A stretch of 64,000 nt of DNA from Pirellulaceae bacterium (GCA_028280445.1 JANQLU010000072.1:101598-165597); one strand, 5' to 3'. Counted from the stretch's first letter, positions 9,879 through 19,309 are shown. The notes: a model not told the origin generated them from the letters alone. Numbers and translations: made by a program.

Positions 9879-9943
9879 GACAGGATCAACAGGATTTTAC
9901 AGGATCAATTACCCACCATCCTGTTCATCCTGTAAATCCTGTC
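9879..9943. repeat. 65-bp interrupted palindrome (CAGGAT repeat family), copy 1
   Basis: The left arm begins GACAGGATCAACAGGATTTT and the right arm ends GTTCATCCTGTAAATCCTGTC. The arms are built of repeated ACAGGAT/ATCCTGT blocks and pair with each other; T- and A-runs flank them. Copy 2 at 10465-10529 has the same length and orientation, and a diverged copy lies at 14159-14221. The two close copies bracket the GxxExxY gene. Confidence 0.9.
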
Positions 9944-10041
9944 TAAAAACAATCGCACCAAAAACTTGACCTGTTCACACAGTTTGTCAAAATGTAGTCC
10001 CATCACATCTTCTAATCCCATCAACACCCCTTCACATCAAA

Positions 10042-10374
10042 ATGAAAGACAAGCAATTGTCAGAAAAGGTCATTGGTGCGGCCTTTGACGTATACAACCA
10101 ACTTGGTTTTGGATTTCTGGAATCCGTGTATGAAAAAGCTCTTTCGATCGAACTCAACAAAATAGAAATTGCCCACCAAATCAAATCGCCAATTGAGGTT
10201 TACTACCACCAACAAATCGTTGGCCAGTTCATCTGCGATCTACTAGTGGAACAATCTTTAATCTTAGAAATCAAATCGGTGACTCAATTGCTAGTCGCCC
10301 ACGAAGTTCAACTTGTCAACTATCTAACAGCAACAAAAACCAACATTGGATTGTTAATCAACTTGGCCCAATAA
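10042..10374 (+). pseudogene. GxxExxY protein, C-terminally frameshifted
   Basis: This 110-codon frame carries the name motif GFLESVYE and the core FICDLLVEQSLILEIKS of the GxxExxY family, a small PD-(D/E)XK-like nuclease fold of unknown role. It stops at 10372-10374 just after LLINLAQ. Family members normally end in ...NFG followed by a short basic tail. That tail (GPIKVDIKRKFRNFKPN) is present in the +1 frame from 10365 to a TAG at 10416-10418. Loss of one T in the run at 10363-10364 (Phe codon TTT to TT) explains the break. The truncation removes only about 16 residues, so some function could remain. Two copies of a 65-bp palindrome flank the gene. Confidence 0.8.
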
Positions 10375-10464
10375 AGGTTGACATCAAACGAAAATTTCGA
10401 AACTTCAAACCAAATTAGATTGGGCTCAAAATAGCATTTACATGGCTAACGAATAATCTTTTTT

Positions 10465-10529
10465 GACAGGATCAACAGGGTTTTACAGGATCATTTACAC
10501 GCCATCCTGTTCATCCTGTAAATCCTGTC
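10465..10529. repeat. 65-bp interrupted palindrome (CAGGAT repeat family), copy 2
   Basis: Same length, orientation and arm layout as the copy at 9879-9943, including the following TAAAAAC. It differs at only a handful of positions. Together the two copies form a direct repeat around the GxxExxY gene. Confidence 0.9.
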
Positions 10530-10620
10530 TAAAAACGAGCACACCAAACAGCACACCACTGCATTTTTGAGTAAAATGCTGAACGAACAAAAAAAGGTTG
10601 AGAGATCTGGAGCCAGTGTG

Positions 10621-11943
10621 ATGTCAACAATCAACAAGCGCATTCCAAGGCGCGATATTTTACGCTTTGCAGCGGGCGGGACATTGGCAACGGGGATGGC
10701 TTGCGCCGACCGATTGTCGACTCTTGTGGCTGCGGAAAAACCACATTGGCTGAACGAACGGCTTGCCTTTGGCGGTATTGGCTTGCGTTACCAGGGTTCA
10801 GTCGATCTGCAAGTTGCCAATCAATTCGGCGACGTCATTGCCGTTTGTGATGTCGACAAAAATGTTCGAGATCAAGCCAAAGCGAGTTTTGGCAGCCGCC
10901 CCAAATCTTACCAGCGATATCAAGATTTGTTGGCCAACAAAAATATTGACGCCGTAATCATCGGCACTCCTGATCATTGGCACGTCAAAATTGCGGCAGA
11001 TGCACTACGCGCCGGCAAAAATGTGTACGTCGAAAAACCTTTGACATTGACCGTCGCCGAAGGAAAATTTCTTCGGCGCGTTGTAAAAGAAACCGGCAAA
11101 GTTCTGCAAGTTGGTTCCTGGCAGCGGAGCGATTCACGATTTCGTTTAGCCGTCGAGATGGTTCGTGCCGGCCGAATTGGCAAACTCAAAAAAGTCGAAG
11201 TTGTTTTGGGGAAAAACAAAACAGGTGGACCGTTTGAGTATCGCAAAATTCCTGGCTCGCTCGATTGGAACTTCTGGCAAGGCCAAGCGCCACAGCGACG
11301 ATACCTTGAGGAACGTTGTCACTATACGTTCCGCTGGTGGTTGGAATATTCCGGCGGGCAAATGACCGATTGGGGCTGCCATCACGTTGATATCGCTCAA
11401 TGGGCGATCGATTCGCTGCCGGTTCGCATTCAGGGCAAAGCGAAATGGCCCAAGCCGGATTCGCGTAGCTTCAATGTGCCCATCGACTTTTTTGTCGAGT
11501 ATGAATTTGCCAGCGGGGTCAAGATGACGGTAGCTGACAGCGGTCGCAATGGAATCATGTTTACGGGTGAGCGAGGTCGAATTTTCGTCAACCGCGGAAC
11601 GATTGCAGGAAAACCGATCGAAGAACTTGCCAAACGCCCGTTACCGAGAAAAGACTTTCAACTATACCCGTTCGATAATTTGAAACGGCCTGAACGCGCA
11701 GGGAAACTCGAAAGCATCGTCAACCATTTTGGTAATTTTGTCGACTGCATCGCCCGTGACAAACTTCCGATTTCCGACTTGGAAAGCCAACACCGTTCTA
11801 CCACCACTTGCCATTTGGGAAATATCGCATTGCGGCAAAAACGCGTTCTTCATTGGGATGCGGCCAAAGAAAAATTCAATCGCGACGTGGAATCGGATAA
11901 ACTGCTGGAACGCGAACAGCGTAAAGGTTTCGAAGTCAATTAA
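10621..11943 (+). CDS. Tat-exported Gfo/Idh/MocA-family oxidoreductase
   Basis: This NAD(P)-dependent sugar-type dehydrogenase has 440 residues from ATG 10621. I chose that start because GGAG lies 8 bases upstream and it gives a Tat signal peptide with RRDILRF at about 10-16. The frame is open further upstream to a TTG at 10567. The N-terminal Rossmann region (FGGIGLRYQG, VIAVCDVD) precedes the conserved EKPLTLT, whose Lys139 is the family's catalytic lysine, and MTDWGCHHVDIAQWAID in the C-terminal domain. Members oxidise or reduce sugar derivatives using a tightly bound or free nicotinamide cofactor. It is followed after 21 bp by a TIM-barrel gene with its own export signal, so they likely form one operon acting on an extracytoplasmic carbohydrate. 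Confidence 0.92.
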   Translation: MSTINKRIPRRDILRFAAGGTLATGMACADRLSTLVAAEKPHWLNERLAFGGIGLRYQGSVDLQVANQFGDVIAVCDVDKNVRDQAKASFGSRPKSYQRYQDLLANKNIDAVIIGTPDHWHVKIAADALRAGKNVYVEKPLTLTVAEGKFLRRVVKETGKVLQVGSWQRSDSRFRLAVEMVRAGRIGKLKKVEVVLGKNKTGGPFEYRKIPGSLDWNFWQGQAPQRRYLEERCHYTFRWWLEYSGGQMTDWGCHHVDIAQWAIDSLPVRIQGKAKWPKPDSRSFNVPIDFFVEYEFASGVKMTVADSGRNGIMFTGERGRIFVNRGTIAGKPIEELAKRPLPRKDFQLYPFDNLKRPERAGKLESIVNHFGNFVDCIARDKLPISDLESQHRSTTTCHLGNIALRQKRVLHWDAAKEKFNRDVESDKLLEREQRKGFEVN

Positions 11944-11964
11944 TAAAGAGAAAAAAGGTCAGCG

Positions 11965-12912
11965 ATGCACAGCTTAGCGATCTCTCGTCGACAGTTTACT
12001 CATGTCTTGGCCGGTTCGGTTTGCGCCGCTGCAACTTTGACGACGGGTCGCAGCTCGACCTCTGCCCAGGAAAAACAAGACAAACAAAAAAAATGGCGGC
12101 CCAAATACATGTTAGCTTCGTGCATGTACGGCTATGAAAAAATCGACAAAATTTTACCCGAGGTCTCCAAAGTCGGCGCCACCGCCATCGATATATGGCC
12201 CAAGGTCCACGGTAATCAACGTGAACAAGTCGACGAAATCGGAGTCGACAAATTTGCAGAACTGCTGCGAAAGCACAACGTAACACTGGGCTGCATCACG
12301 CAATACAAACTTGGCCCATTTGGCCTGAAAAACGAGATTGAGTTTGCAAAAAAACTGGGTTGCCAAACCATCGTGACCGGCGCACGGGGCAGGGCGGGGC
12401 TCAAAGGCAATGATTTGAAAAAAGAGATCCGCACTTTTCTGGAAAAACTGAAACCGCATGTCGAACATGCAGAAAAAAATAATGTGACGATCGCCATCGA
12501 GAATCATGGCAACAGTTTGATCGAATCGGCGGAATCCATGAAACGATTTGCTGACATGAATCGATCCAAGCATCTTGCGATCGCATTTGCCCCCTATCAT
12601 TTGCCGCAAAAAGAAAAATTGATGGTGGAGTTGATCAACGAGTTTTGCGATTCGATCGCTGTATTCTACGCCTGGCAACACGGCAAAGGCTGTAAGAAAA
12701 AAATGCCCAAAGAGGATGAATTGCTACAAATGCCAGGACGAGGCAAACTCGATTTTAAACCGATTGTCGCGGCGCTCGCCAAACAAAAATACCAGGGCTG
12801 GGTCGAGATCTTCATGCATCCAGTGCCACGCGGCATCCCCATTTTGAAATCGGTCGACCAGGTCACCGAGGAAATCAATCGAGCCCGCAAGTATTTAGCT
12901 AAATTCCCGTAG
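11965..12912 (+). CDS. Exported sugar phosphate isomerase/epimerase-like TIM barrel
   Basis: This 315-residue protein has a twin-arginine-like N-terminus (SRRQFTHVLAGSV) and an Ala-rich h-region. It is followed by an AP-endonuclease-2/xylose-isomerase-like TIM barrel. Metal-ligand positions expected for this fold are visible as VAIENHGNS (Glu) and the late GWVEIFMHP (Glu, His). Family members isomerise or epimerise sugars and related polyols using a divalent metal. The gene sits 21 bp behind a Tat-exported Gfo/Idh/MocA oxidoreductase, the pairing seen over and over in planctomycete genomes, which suggests a two-step sugar modification. The substrate is not predictable. A repeat hairpin follows the stop. 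Confidence 0.85.
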   Translation: MHSLAISRRQFTHVLAGSVCAAATLTTGRSSTSAQEKQDKQKKWRPKYMLASCMYGYEKIDKILPEVSKVGATAIDIWPKVHGNQREQVDEIGVDKFAELLRKHNVTLGCITQYKLGPFGLKNEIEFAKKLGCQTIVTGARGRAGLKGNDLKKEIRTFLEKLKPHVEHAEKNNVTIAIENHGNSLIESAESMKRFADMNRSKHLAIAFAPYHLPQKEKLMVELINEFCDSIAVFYAWQHGKGCKKKMPKEDELLQMPGRGKLDFKPIVAALAKQKYQGWVEIFMHPVPRGIPILKSVDQVTEEINRARKYLAKFP

Positions 12913-12930
12913 GGCCGGTTCCCATCGGCC
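12913..12930. repeat. GGCCGGT-TCCC-ATCGGCC hairpin repeat, copy 2
   Basis: The second copy of the short palindrome at 6433-6450, with one stem mismatch and the same leading GTAG. It starts at the first base after the stop of the TIM-barrel gene and may work as a terminator or mRNA stabiliser for that operon. Confidence 0.7.
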
Positions 12931-13155
12931 TCAATGCAACTTGTTGTTGCGCCAGTTCACCGCTCAATCGTTCTTTTCTGAAGGCGTCCGTTCTAATCCG
13001 CCTAACATCTGCGAGCTAGCAAATCCGCCAATTTATGGCAACTTTGCCGGTTTTTCTGATTAGTGAAAATTGCCGATCCGATAACCAGTGATAGACGAAG
13101 TAGAAAATTCCGACCCAACGATGAACCAATGTCATTTACGAAATGGGTGCGCGCG

Positions 13156-14085
13156 ATGTATCGCAAAACTTTGTCAACGATATGCTTGTTCTCCATGCTG
13201 GTTTGCACGTGCCAGGCACAACAACAAGTTGCATTCTCAGAACACACTCCGATTCAAACTCCGATGGAAGCCCGATTGACCGCTTTGGAAAACGAGGTGG
13301 AGCAATTACGAGGATCGCACGGACAGCAAGGCAGTGAATTCCTGGACACCAATTCGGTCTGTGGCTTTAATTGCCAATGCTGTCCCCAACGCCGTCTCGA
13401 AGTCGGCGCGGAAATCGTCTTCCTGGAACCACATTCAACGACGGGTCTCGGCCCCAGCGGAATCGCATTTTTTCCCTCAATCGATTTACAGCCGAGTTGG
13501 CGAACCTGGGCTGGAATTTCGAATCCAAATGGCATCGGATTTCGCGGTCGCTACTGGGAATTCGATCAGTTCATGCCCAACACCTTGAACGCCTTTACCT
13601 ATAGCTTGGACGTTTTCGTTGTTGATCTGGAAACCACTTTCAGCAAACAAATTGGAGATTGGAGCGTTCTCGTATCGGGCGGACTTCGCCACGTCGAATT
13701 TCGCGAAGATCGATTTGGACTTACCAATGCGTTTGTTAACACAAATCTGACCGGAATCGTTGTGGGCGGTGAACTTTCTCGTCCTCTCACTCCCTGGTTG
13801 AGCACGTTTGGTGTTGTCAGAGCTGCCAATGTCTACGGCGAAATGAGTGGCGAAATTCCGACTGGGTTTATTGTCGTCTTTGACAGCGTTCACTCGATGA
13901 TGTGGGAAACACAACTTGGCGTCGAGATCACTCGGAAAACTCGGTTTGGACAAATCCGATTGCGCAGCGGCGTCGAAGCTCAGCATTGGGACGATATCAC
14001 CTACAAATTTGCCGGTGGTGGGGCTCGGACTCACGAATCGATTGGGTTGTTTGGTCTCTTCGCAGGCTTAACCATCTCGCGTTAG
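13156..14085 (+). CDS. Lpg1974-like outer-membrane porin-type protein
   Basis: This protein has 309 residues from ATG 13156. The frame is open further upstream, but this ATG gives a clean signal peptide (MYRKTLSTICLFSMLVCTCQA). Next comes a short coiled-coil-like stretch (ARLTALENEVEQLRG) of the sort that anchors planctomycete porins. The remainder alternates short amphipathic strands: LEVGAEIVFLEPH, IGFRGRYWEFDQF, LGVEITRKTRFGQIRLRSG and a terminal GLFGLFAGLTISR. That pattern fits the Lpg1974-family pore-forming outer-membrane proteins. A small Cys cluster (CGFNCQCC) follows the coiled coil and is unusual. It is presumably monocistronic. Confidence 0.7.
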   Translation: MYRKTLSTICLFSMLVCTCQAQQQVAFSEHTPIQTPMEARLTALENEVEQLRGSHGQQGSEFLDTNSVCGFNCQCCPQRRLEVGAEIVFLEPHSTTGLGPSGIAFFPSIDLQPSWRTWAGISNPNGIGFRGRYWEFDQFMPNTLNAFTYSLDVFVVDLETTFSKQIGDWSVLVSGGLRHVEFREDRFGLTNAFVNTNLTGIVVGGELSRPLTPWLSTFGVVRAANVYGEMSGEIPTGFIVVFDSVHSMMWETQLGVEITRKTRFGQIRLRSGVEAQHWDDITYKFAGGGARTHESIGLFGLFAGLTISR

Positions 14086-14158
14086 CCAGATCGCATGCTC
14101 ACAAATCAATGCAACCTGACAAAAAATTCGCCAATCAAAACAACCCAATAGGAATTGA

Positions 14159-14221
14159 GACAGGACGAACATGATCAGCAGGATATGACTACACCATCCT
14201 GTCGATCCTGTTCATCCTGTC
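14159..14221. repeat. CAGGAT repeat family, diverged copy 3
   Basis: It starts GACAGGACGAACATGATCAG and ends TTCATCCTGTC. The same block structure and a similar length as the copies at 9.9 and 10.5 kb are visible, with more mismatches. It follows the outer-membrane protein gene. Confidence 0.75.
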
Positions 14222-14304
14222 CATTTCAAAATCCTCAGCCCCACAATCAAACAGGCAACATTCCTTTTCCTTGTCCTGAACACGAGTTAACACTTATCCG
14301 TAGT

Positions 14305-14727
14305 TCAACCCTTGTTTTTTGATTGCGCTTCCAGCTTCATCTTTTTCAGTACTTGTCGACTTGGAGCGAGTTGCTTGATCAGATAGGTACTTGGATTGTC
14401 CACGTTTTCGTTGATCGATTGCAAATATTCAGCAGCCGCTCAGCTTTTTCCAACTCACCGACTTTCGCGGACGAGAAAGCGAAACGTTCGTCATGGCGGT
14501 TTTGTTTGTAATAGTCGTATCCCAGATTGCGAATTGCCTTGAGCGTCAAGGTATTTATCTTGTTTCAATCGCAATAGATAGGCAGTCGCTAACTGACGCA
14601 TCTGAGTCGTCATTCTACCTCCTGGATCACCTAGCACGACAATCTGTTTGGATTGCTGATTGCGCCATTGATCAAGATCCTGTCCGGTCAGGGCGAAAAA
14701 CGACAATGCATGTGCGAATCTGCACAC
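14305..14727 (-). pseudogene. Decayed gene with two frameshifts (unknown family)
   Basis: Reading the minus strand, coherent protein sequence continues across all three frames. The first piece runs through LDQWRNQQSKQIVVLGDPGG and TYP-like TQMRQLATAYLLRLKQDKYLDAQ. After a shift near 14540 it goes on as KAIRNLGYDYYKQNRHDERF. After a second shift near 14438 it goes on as AAEYLQSINENVDN and ends with QVLKKMKLEAQSKNKG and a TGA at 14305-14307. The joins make biological sense, so this is an intact gene broken by at least two single-base indels. The 5' end is not clear, and 14727 is only the first ATG. I do not recognise the family. Confidence 0.6.
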
Positions 14728-14890
14728 AGGTCCTGCGCCAGGTAACTATGCGTGCGGCATGACATGGTAAGACACCCAGTTAAACAATCTGGTACGGGAA
14801 CATTTACAAAGGCATAACGTTTGCAACAGTAAATCGTGCAAACGCAAGAACGACATCAGTTGGGACAATGTGATGCGAGCATCCAATTGA

Positions 14891-15637
14891 ATGAACACCA
14901 AGCTTGATACCAAAGAAACTATCAAAAAAGAGGCCCGAATCGTCTTTCGCGCTAGCGGATTGACCAAAATCTATCACATGGGCGAAGTCGAAGTCCACGC
15001 ACTCCGGGGAGTTGCTTTGGACCTTTACGAAGGTGAGTTTATTGTCATCCTCGGCGCGTCGGGTAGCGGCAAATCGACGCTGCTCAACATCATTGGTGGA
15101 TTGGACATTCCAACAGCAGGAAGTGTTTCCTACCTGGATCATGATTTGACTGCTTCAAACGAAAGTGAATTGACACGATTCCGTCGGGAACACGTTGGTT
15201 TCATATTTCAGTTTTACAACCTGGTCGCTGGGCTGACGGCAGTTCAAAACGTCGCACTGGTGACAGACATTGCCCAAAACCCGATGAAAGCAGTCGAAGC
15301 ATTGCGTTTGGTCGATCTTGACGACCGCCGAGACCATTATCCGTCACAACTTTCAGGTGGTGAGCAGCAGCGCGTGGCCATTGCGCGAGCCATTGGCAAG
15401 CGACCGGACGTTTTGCTCTGCGATGAGCCAACCGGTGCGCTCGATGTGAAAACCGGGATCATTGTCCTCGAAGCGATCGCGCGGATTAATCGTGAGCTTG
15501 GAACGTTGACAGTCGTCATCACCCACAACGCGTCAATTGCCGACATGGCGGATCGCGTGATTTATCTTTCGGACGGTCAAATCAGCAGGATCGTTTGTAA
15601 CGAAAACAAGAAACAGGCTTCTGAGTTGGTTTGGTAA
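14891..15637 (+). CDS. ABC transporter ATP-binding protein (MacB/LolD type)
   Basis: This is a 248-residue ATPase. Walker A is GASGSGKST (55-63), the signature motif is [14 protein letters not shown], Walker B is [12 protein letters not shown], and the H-loop is VVITHN. The length and the adjoining FtsX-fold permease place it in the type VII (MacB/LolCDE) exporter group. These do not move substrate through a channel but transmit force to periplasmic partners. It is the first gene of a three-gene operon with the permease 15 bp downstream and an adaptor overlapping that. No specific substrate can be named; antibiotic, peptide or lipoprotein export are the usual roles. Confidence 0.93.
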   Translation: MNTKLDTKETIKKEARIVFRASGLTKIYHMGEVEVHALRGVALDLYEGEFIVILGASGSGKSTLLNIIGGLDIPTAGSVSYLDHDLTASNESELTRFRREHVGFIFQFYNLVAGLTAVQNVALVTDIAQNPMKAVEALRLVDLDDRRDHYPSQLSGGEQQRVAIARAIGKRPDVLLCDEPTGALDVKTGIIVLEAIARINRELGTLTVVITHNASIADMADRVIYLSDGQISRIVCNENKKQASELVW

Positions 15638-15652
15638 ACGAAAGGAATCGAT

Positions 15653-18019
15653 ATGAGACCACTGAACCAACTTTTGCTCTCTGACATGCGGAGGATGTGG
15701 CGGCAATGTCTGGCAATCACGATTCTGATGGCCTGTGGAATTGCGACATTCGTCATGTCGACCAGCACCATGCGGTCGTTAGAAAAGAGCATGGACAAAT
15801 ACTACGACGACTATCATTTCGCGGATGTGTTCGCGCAATTGACTCGCGCTCCGAATCGACTGTCTGATCGACTTGCCGAGATTCCCGGCGTGCAACGCGT
15901 CCAAACACGCATTGTCCGTTCGGTGATCTTTGACATTTCTGACATGGTTGAACCCGCTTCTGGGAAGCTCGTTTCCATCGATCGTGACTCGGAAAACAGC
16001 CTCAACGGTGTGGGCGTTTTACGTGGCCGATTGCCAAATCCGCTGGGCCGAACCGAAGTCTTGGTCAGTGAACCTTTTGCAACTGCCCACAATTTCGCGC
16101 CAGGCGATCAATTGGAAGTGATCATGGGCGGTCGCAAAGAGAAATTGCATATCGTTGGAATCGCCATGTCACCGGAATTCATCTATGCCGTGCAACCTGG
16201 TCTGATGATTACGGACCATCGACGGTATGGGATCCTCTGGATGCCACGTCGCCAAATGGAAGCCGCATTTAACATGGAAGGCGCTTTCAACGATGTCGTG
16301 TTGACGCTTCAATCGAATGCAAATGAAAAAGACGTTATCTATCAAGTCGACCGCCTGACCGAACCGTACGGCGGGATTGGAGCAACGGATCGTTCAGATC
16401 AAGCTTCGCATCATCGCGTGGCAGATGAGATGCACCAGATCGGCAGCATGGCTTTCATAACACCGTCAATTTTTCTGGCCGTTTCGACATTCTTGTTCAA
16501 CATCGTCCTTTCGCGAATGGTGCATCATCAAAAGGAACAGATCGCTACTCTGCGGGCGTTTGGCTACGATCGTCATGAGATCGGTTTTTACTACATCAAA
16601 TTTGTATTCATTCTTGTTTCGGCCGGGGCGGTGGTTGGTTGCCTTGTTGGAACGCGATTGTCGTGGTGGATGACTGATTTGTACGTTCGATTTTTCAAGT
16701 TCCCAATCGTTGTTCGGGAATTCGCAAGCTTCGAAGCGACAATAGCTGTGTTGATTGGTTTCGCATCCGCGATCCTGGGCAGCATTTTTGCGATTCGCCG
16801 CGCGGTAAACCTTCCCGCCGCCGTCGCCATGCGGCCCGAACCTCCGCATTCATTTCATCGTTCGATCCTGGAACGAATGGGACTGAAGAGATTCCTTTCA
16901 CCGCTGGGCAGGATGATCATTCGCCGTCTGCAAGCCAATCGTCGTGCTACGATTTTGTCTGTTTTAGGCATGGCGTTGGGGTTGGCTGTTGTTGTGCTGG
17001 GTTCATTTTTCGAAGATACAATCGATTACGTCATGGACGTGCAATTTCAACGGTCCCAACGCCAGGACGTGATGCTGACCTTCAACGAAACGGTTTCGAT
17101 TGCGGCATTGCATGACGTCGAGCATTTACCTGGCGTGGTATTGGCCGAGCCGTTTCGAAGTGTTCCGGTACAACTAATCCATGGAAGTCGCGAACATCGA
17201 GTCGGCATTATGGGGCTGGAAGCGGAGCCGAAACTTTTCCGCGTGATGGATGATACGGAAACGCCGATTCTTTTGCCGCCGCGCGGTGGGCTGACCATTT
17301 CAGAAAAACTGGCTGAAATTTTGGAAATCGAAACTGGGCAAACGTTGACGGTCAATGTCCTCGAAGGAAAACGTGGCACGTATCAAATCAATGTCGCCGC
17401 GATTTTTCCGGATTACACCGACCCCGGTGCGTACATAAATCGTCAGGAGTTGCATCGCATGTTGGGCGAAGGTGAACGACTGTCAGGTGCTTTTTTACTG
17501 GCCGATCCAGCGCGAATGGATGAAATGTATGCAAGTGTCAAACAAACGCCGGCCGTTGCTGGAGTGCTGGACAAAAACGCCGCCTTGGCGGATTTCAAAG
17601 AACAAATTTCGGCCAACACCTACGTGATGCGATTCATTAATGCGGTTTTCGCTTTTATCATTTCATTTGGAGTGATTTACAATTGCGCGTTAATTACGCT
17701 GGCCGAGCGTAGTCGGGATCTGGCTACCATGCGGATTATGGGATTCCGCAAACTCGAGGTCTCTTACATCCTGTTGGGCGAACTGGCAATCATCACATTA
17801 CTTGCCATTCCCGTTGGTCTGCCTATCGGTTACGGGTTCGCCTGGTTGGCCACAGTGGCCTTGGATACTGAAACGCACCGATTCCCTTTGGCCGTCAGCC
17901 ATTACACGTTTGCCTATTCGACCTGTGTAATTCTGGCAACCGCGATCGCATCATCGCTGTATGTGCGGCGGAAATTGGACAACATAGATTTAATCGCTGT
18001 TATGAAAGTGAAAGAGTGA
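15653..18019 (+). CDS. ABC transporter permease, two FtsX domains
   Basis: This 788-residue membrane protein begins at ATG 15653, preceded by AAAGGA. It has an N-terminal transmembrane helix (CLAITILMACGIATFVMST), a large extracytoplasmic MacB-PCD-like domain, then three helices (around FITPSIFLAVSTFLFNIVL). A second such unit begins near ATILSVLGMALGLAVVVLG and ends with the FtsX triad near INAVFAFIISFGVIYNCALI. Duplicated FtsX units in one chain are common in this transporter class. It works with the ATPase just upstream, and its last four bases overlap the adaptor gene. Confidence 0.92.
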   Translation: MRPLNQLLLSDMRRMWRQCLAITILMACGIATFVMSTSTMRSLEKSMDKYYDDYHFADVFAQLTRAPNRLSDRLAEIPGVQRVQTRIVRSVIFDISDMVEPASGKLVSIDRDSENSLNGVGVLRGRLPNPLGRTEVLVSEPFATAHNFAPGDQLEVIMGGRKEKLHIVGIAMSPEFIYAVQPGLMITDHRRYGILWMPRRQMEAAFNMEGAFNDVVLTLQSNANEKDVIYQVDRLTEPYGGIGATDRSDQASHHRVADEMHQIGSMAFITPSIFLAVSTFLFNIVLSRMVHHQKEQIATLRAFGYDRHEIGFYYIKFVFILVSAGAVVGCLVGTRLSWWMTDLYVRFFKFPIVVREFASFEATIAVLIGFASAILGSIFAIRRAVNLPAAVAMRPEPPHSFHRSILERMGLKRFLSPLGRMIIRRLQANRRATILSVLGMALGLAVVVLGSFFEDTIDYVMDVQFQRSQRQDVMLTFNETVSIAALHDVEHLPGVVLAEPFRSVPVQLIHGSREHRVGIMGLEAEPKLFRVMDDTETPILLPPRGGLTISEKLAEILEIETGQTLTVNVLEGKRGTYQINVAAIFPDYTDPGAYINRQELHRMLGEGERLSGAFLLADPARMDEMYASVKQTPAVAGVLDKNAALADFKEQISANTYVMRFINAVFAFIISFGVIYNCALITLAERSRDLATMRIMGFRKLEVSYILLGELAIITLLAIPVGLPIGYGFAWLATVALDTETHRFPLAVSHYTFAYSTCVILATAIASSLYVRRKLDNIDLIAVMKVKE

Positions 18020-19227
18020 TGAAAAAGATTCTCTCAAAGATTCCTTGGATCGTTGTCGCCGCGGGACTCGTTGCGTTACTGCTGTATGGTTTTTGGCCCA
18101 AACCTGTCGAGGTCGACATCGTCGAAGTCGCTCAAGGTTCGCTCGAAGTAACCATTAACGATGATGGTGAAACGCGGATCCGTGAAAAATACATCGTCTC
18201 GGCACCGGTTGCTGGAAAAATGTTGCGCATTCAACTCCACGCCGGTGACACCGTCGACCAAAATTCCACCGAACTACTGCGGATCGAGCCCAGTGATCCC
18301 GGATTACTCGACGCGCGAACGCGGGCGGAATACGAGGCGCGCGTGCGTGCGGGACAAGCCGCTGTTGAACAAACGCAAGCGACTGTTCGTCGGGCCAAAG
18401 AGCAACTTGAACTTGCTGACCATGATTACGTCCGCGCAAAACGATTGATCAAATCGCGATCCATTTCACGTAGTGAATTTGACTCTTATGAGCATCGTCA
18501 GCACATCGCCAAAGCCGACTTGAATTCGGCGCAGTCGGCAGTCAAAGTCGCGCAGTTCGAATTGGAAATGGCGCAAGCGGCTTTGTCGCGGTTTAATTCA
18601 AATGAAAACGGAGAATCCAACAAGCCAGTTCGATTGGTTTCGCCAATCAACGGAAAAATACTTCGCGTTTTCCATGAAGACTCCCGCGTTGTCACGCCAG
18701 GCATGTCGCTCATGGAACTGGGTGATCCGTCAGATCTGGAAATTGAAATCGACGTTTTGTCGACTGATGCAGTCAAGATGAAACTTGGCGACAAAGTCTA
18801 CATCGATCACTGGGGCGGCCCGAATCCGCTTACTGCAGTCGTTCGATTGATCGAACCGTCTGCGTTCCTGAAGATTTCCGCGCTCGGCGTCGAGGAAAAA
18901 CGAGTCAACGTAATCGCGGATTTTGCGGATCCATTTTGCGAACGCGAAACACTGGGTGACGGGTTTCGCATCGAAGCTCGGATTGTCATTTCGGCGACAG
19001 CTGAGGATTCACTCAAAGTCGCTTCAGGCGCCCTGTTCCGAAGCGGCGACCAATGGTTCGTGTTTCGCGTTGGGACCGACGACACCATCGAAAAATGTGA
19101 AGTCGAACCGGGACAAACTAACGGTCTTGAGACTGAAATTAAATCTGGCCTTTCCCTTGGCGATCGAGTTGTCCTGCATCCAACGGACAAAGTCCGTGAC
19201 GGTGTTGTTGTGAAACAGAACGAATAA
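18019..19227 (+). CDS. HlyD/RND-type periplasmic adaptor (membrane fusion protein)
   Basis: This adaptor has 402 residues from the ATG at 18019, which overlaps the permease stop (TGATG); a GTG directly before it at 18016 is the alternative. An N-terminal anchor (IPWIVVAAGLVALLLYGFW) precedes a lipoyl/barrel-sandwich half (ISAPV-type VSAPVAGKMLRIQLHAGD). A long alpha-hairpin of about 90 residues rich in Ala, Gln and Arg follows, then the second half (RLVSPINGKILRVFHEDSRV) and beta-barrel domains. Such adaptors link an inner-membrane MacB-type transporter to an outer-membrane channel. No TolC homologue is in the window. Confidence 0.92.
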   Translation: MKKILSKIPWIVVAAGLVALLLYGFWPKPVEVDIVEVAQGSLEVTINDDGETRIREKYIVSAPVAGKMLRIQLHAGDTVDQNSTELLRIEPSDPGLLDARTRAEYEARVRAGQAAVEQTQATVRRAKEQLELADHDYVRAKRLIKSRSISRSEFDSYEHRQHIAKADLNSAQSAVKVAQFELEMAQAALSRFNSNENGESNKPVRLVSPINGKILRVFHEDSRVVTPGMSLMELGDPSDLEIEIDVLSTDAVKMKLGDKVYIDHWGGPNPLTAVVRLIEPSAFLKISALGVEEKRVNVIADFADPFCERETLGDGFRIEARIVISATAEDSLKVASGALFRSGDQWFVFRVGTDDTIEKCEVEPGQTNGLETEIKSGLSLGDRVVLHPTDKVRDGVVVKQNE

Positions 19228-19309
19228 CTCGCTACAGCCTGGGCCAATCGGATTCAATCCAGAATTGAGTTATTGGCTCTTAATCAGACAGATTCGGCCA
19301 ATTGTCCGA

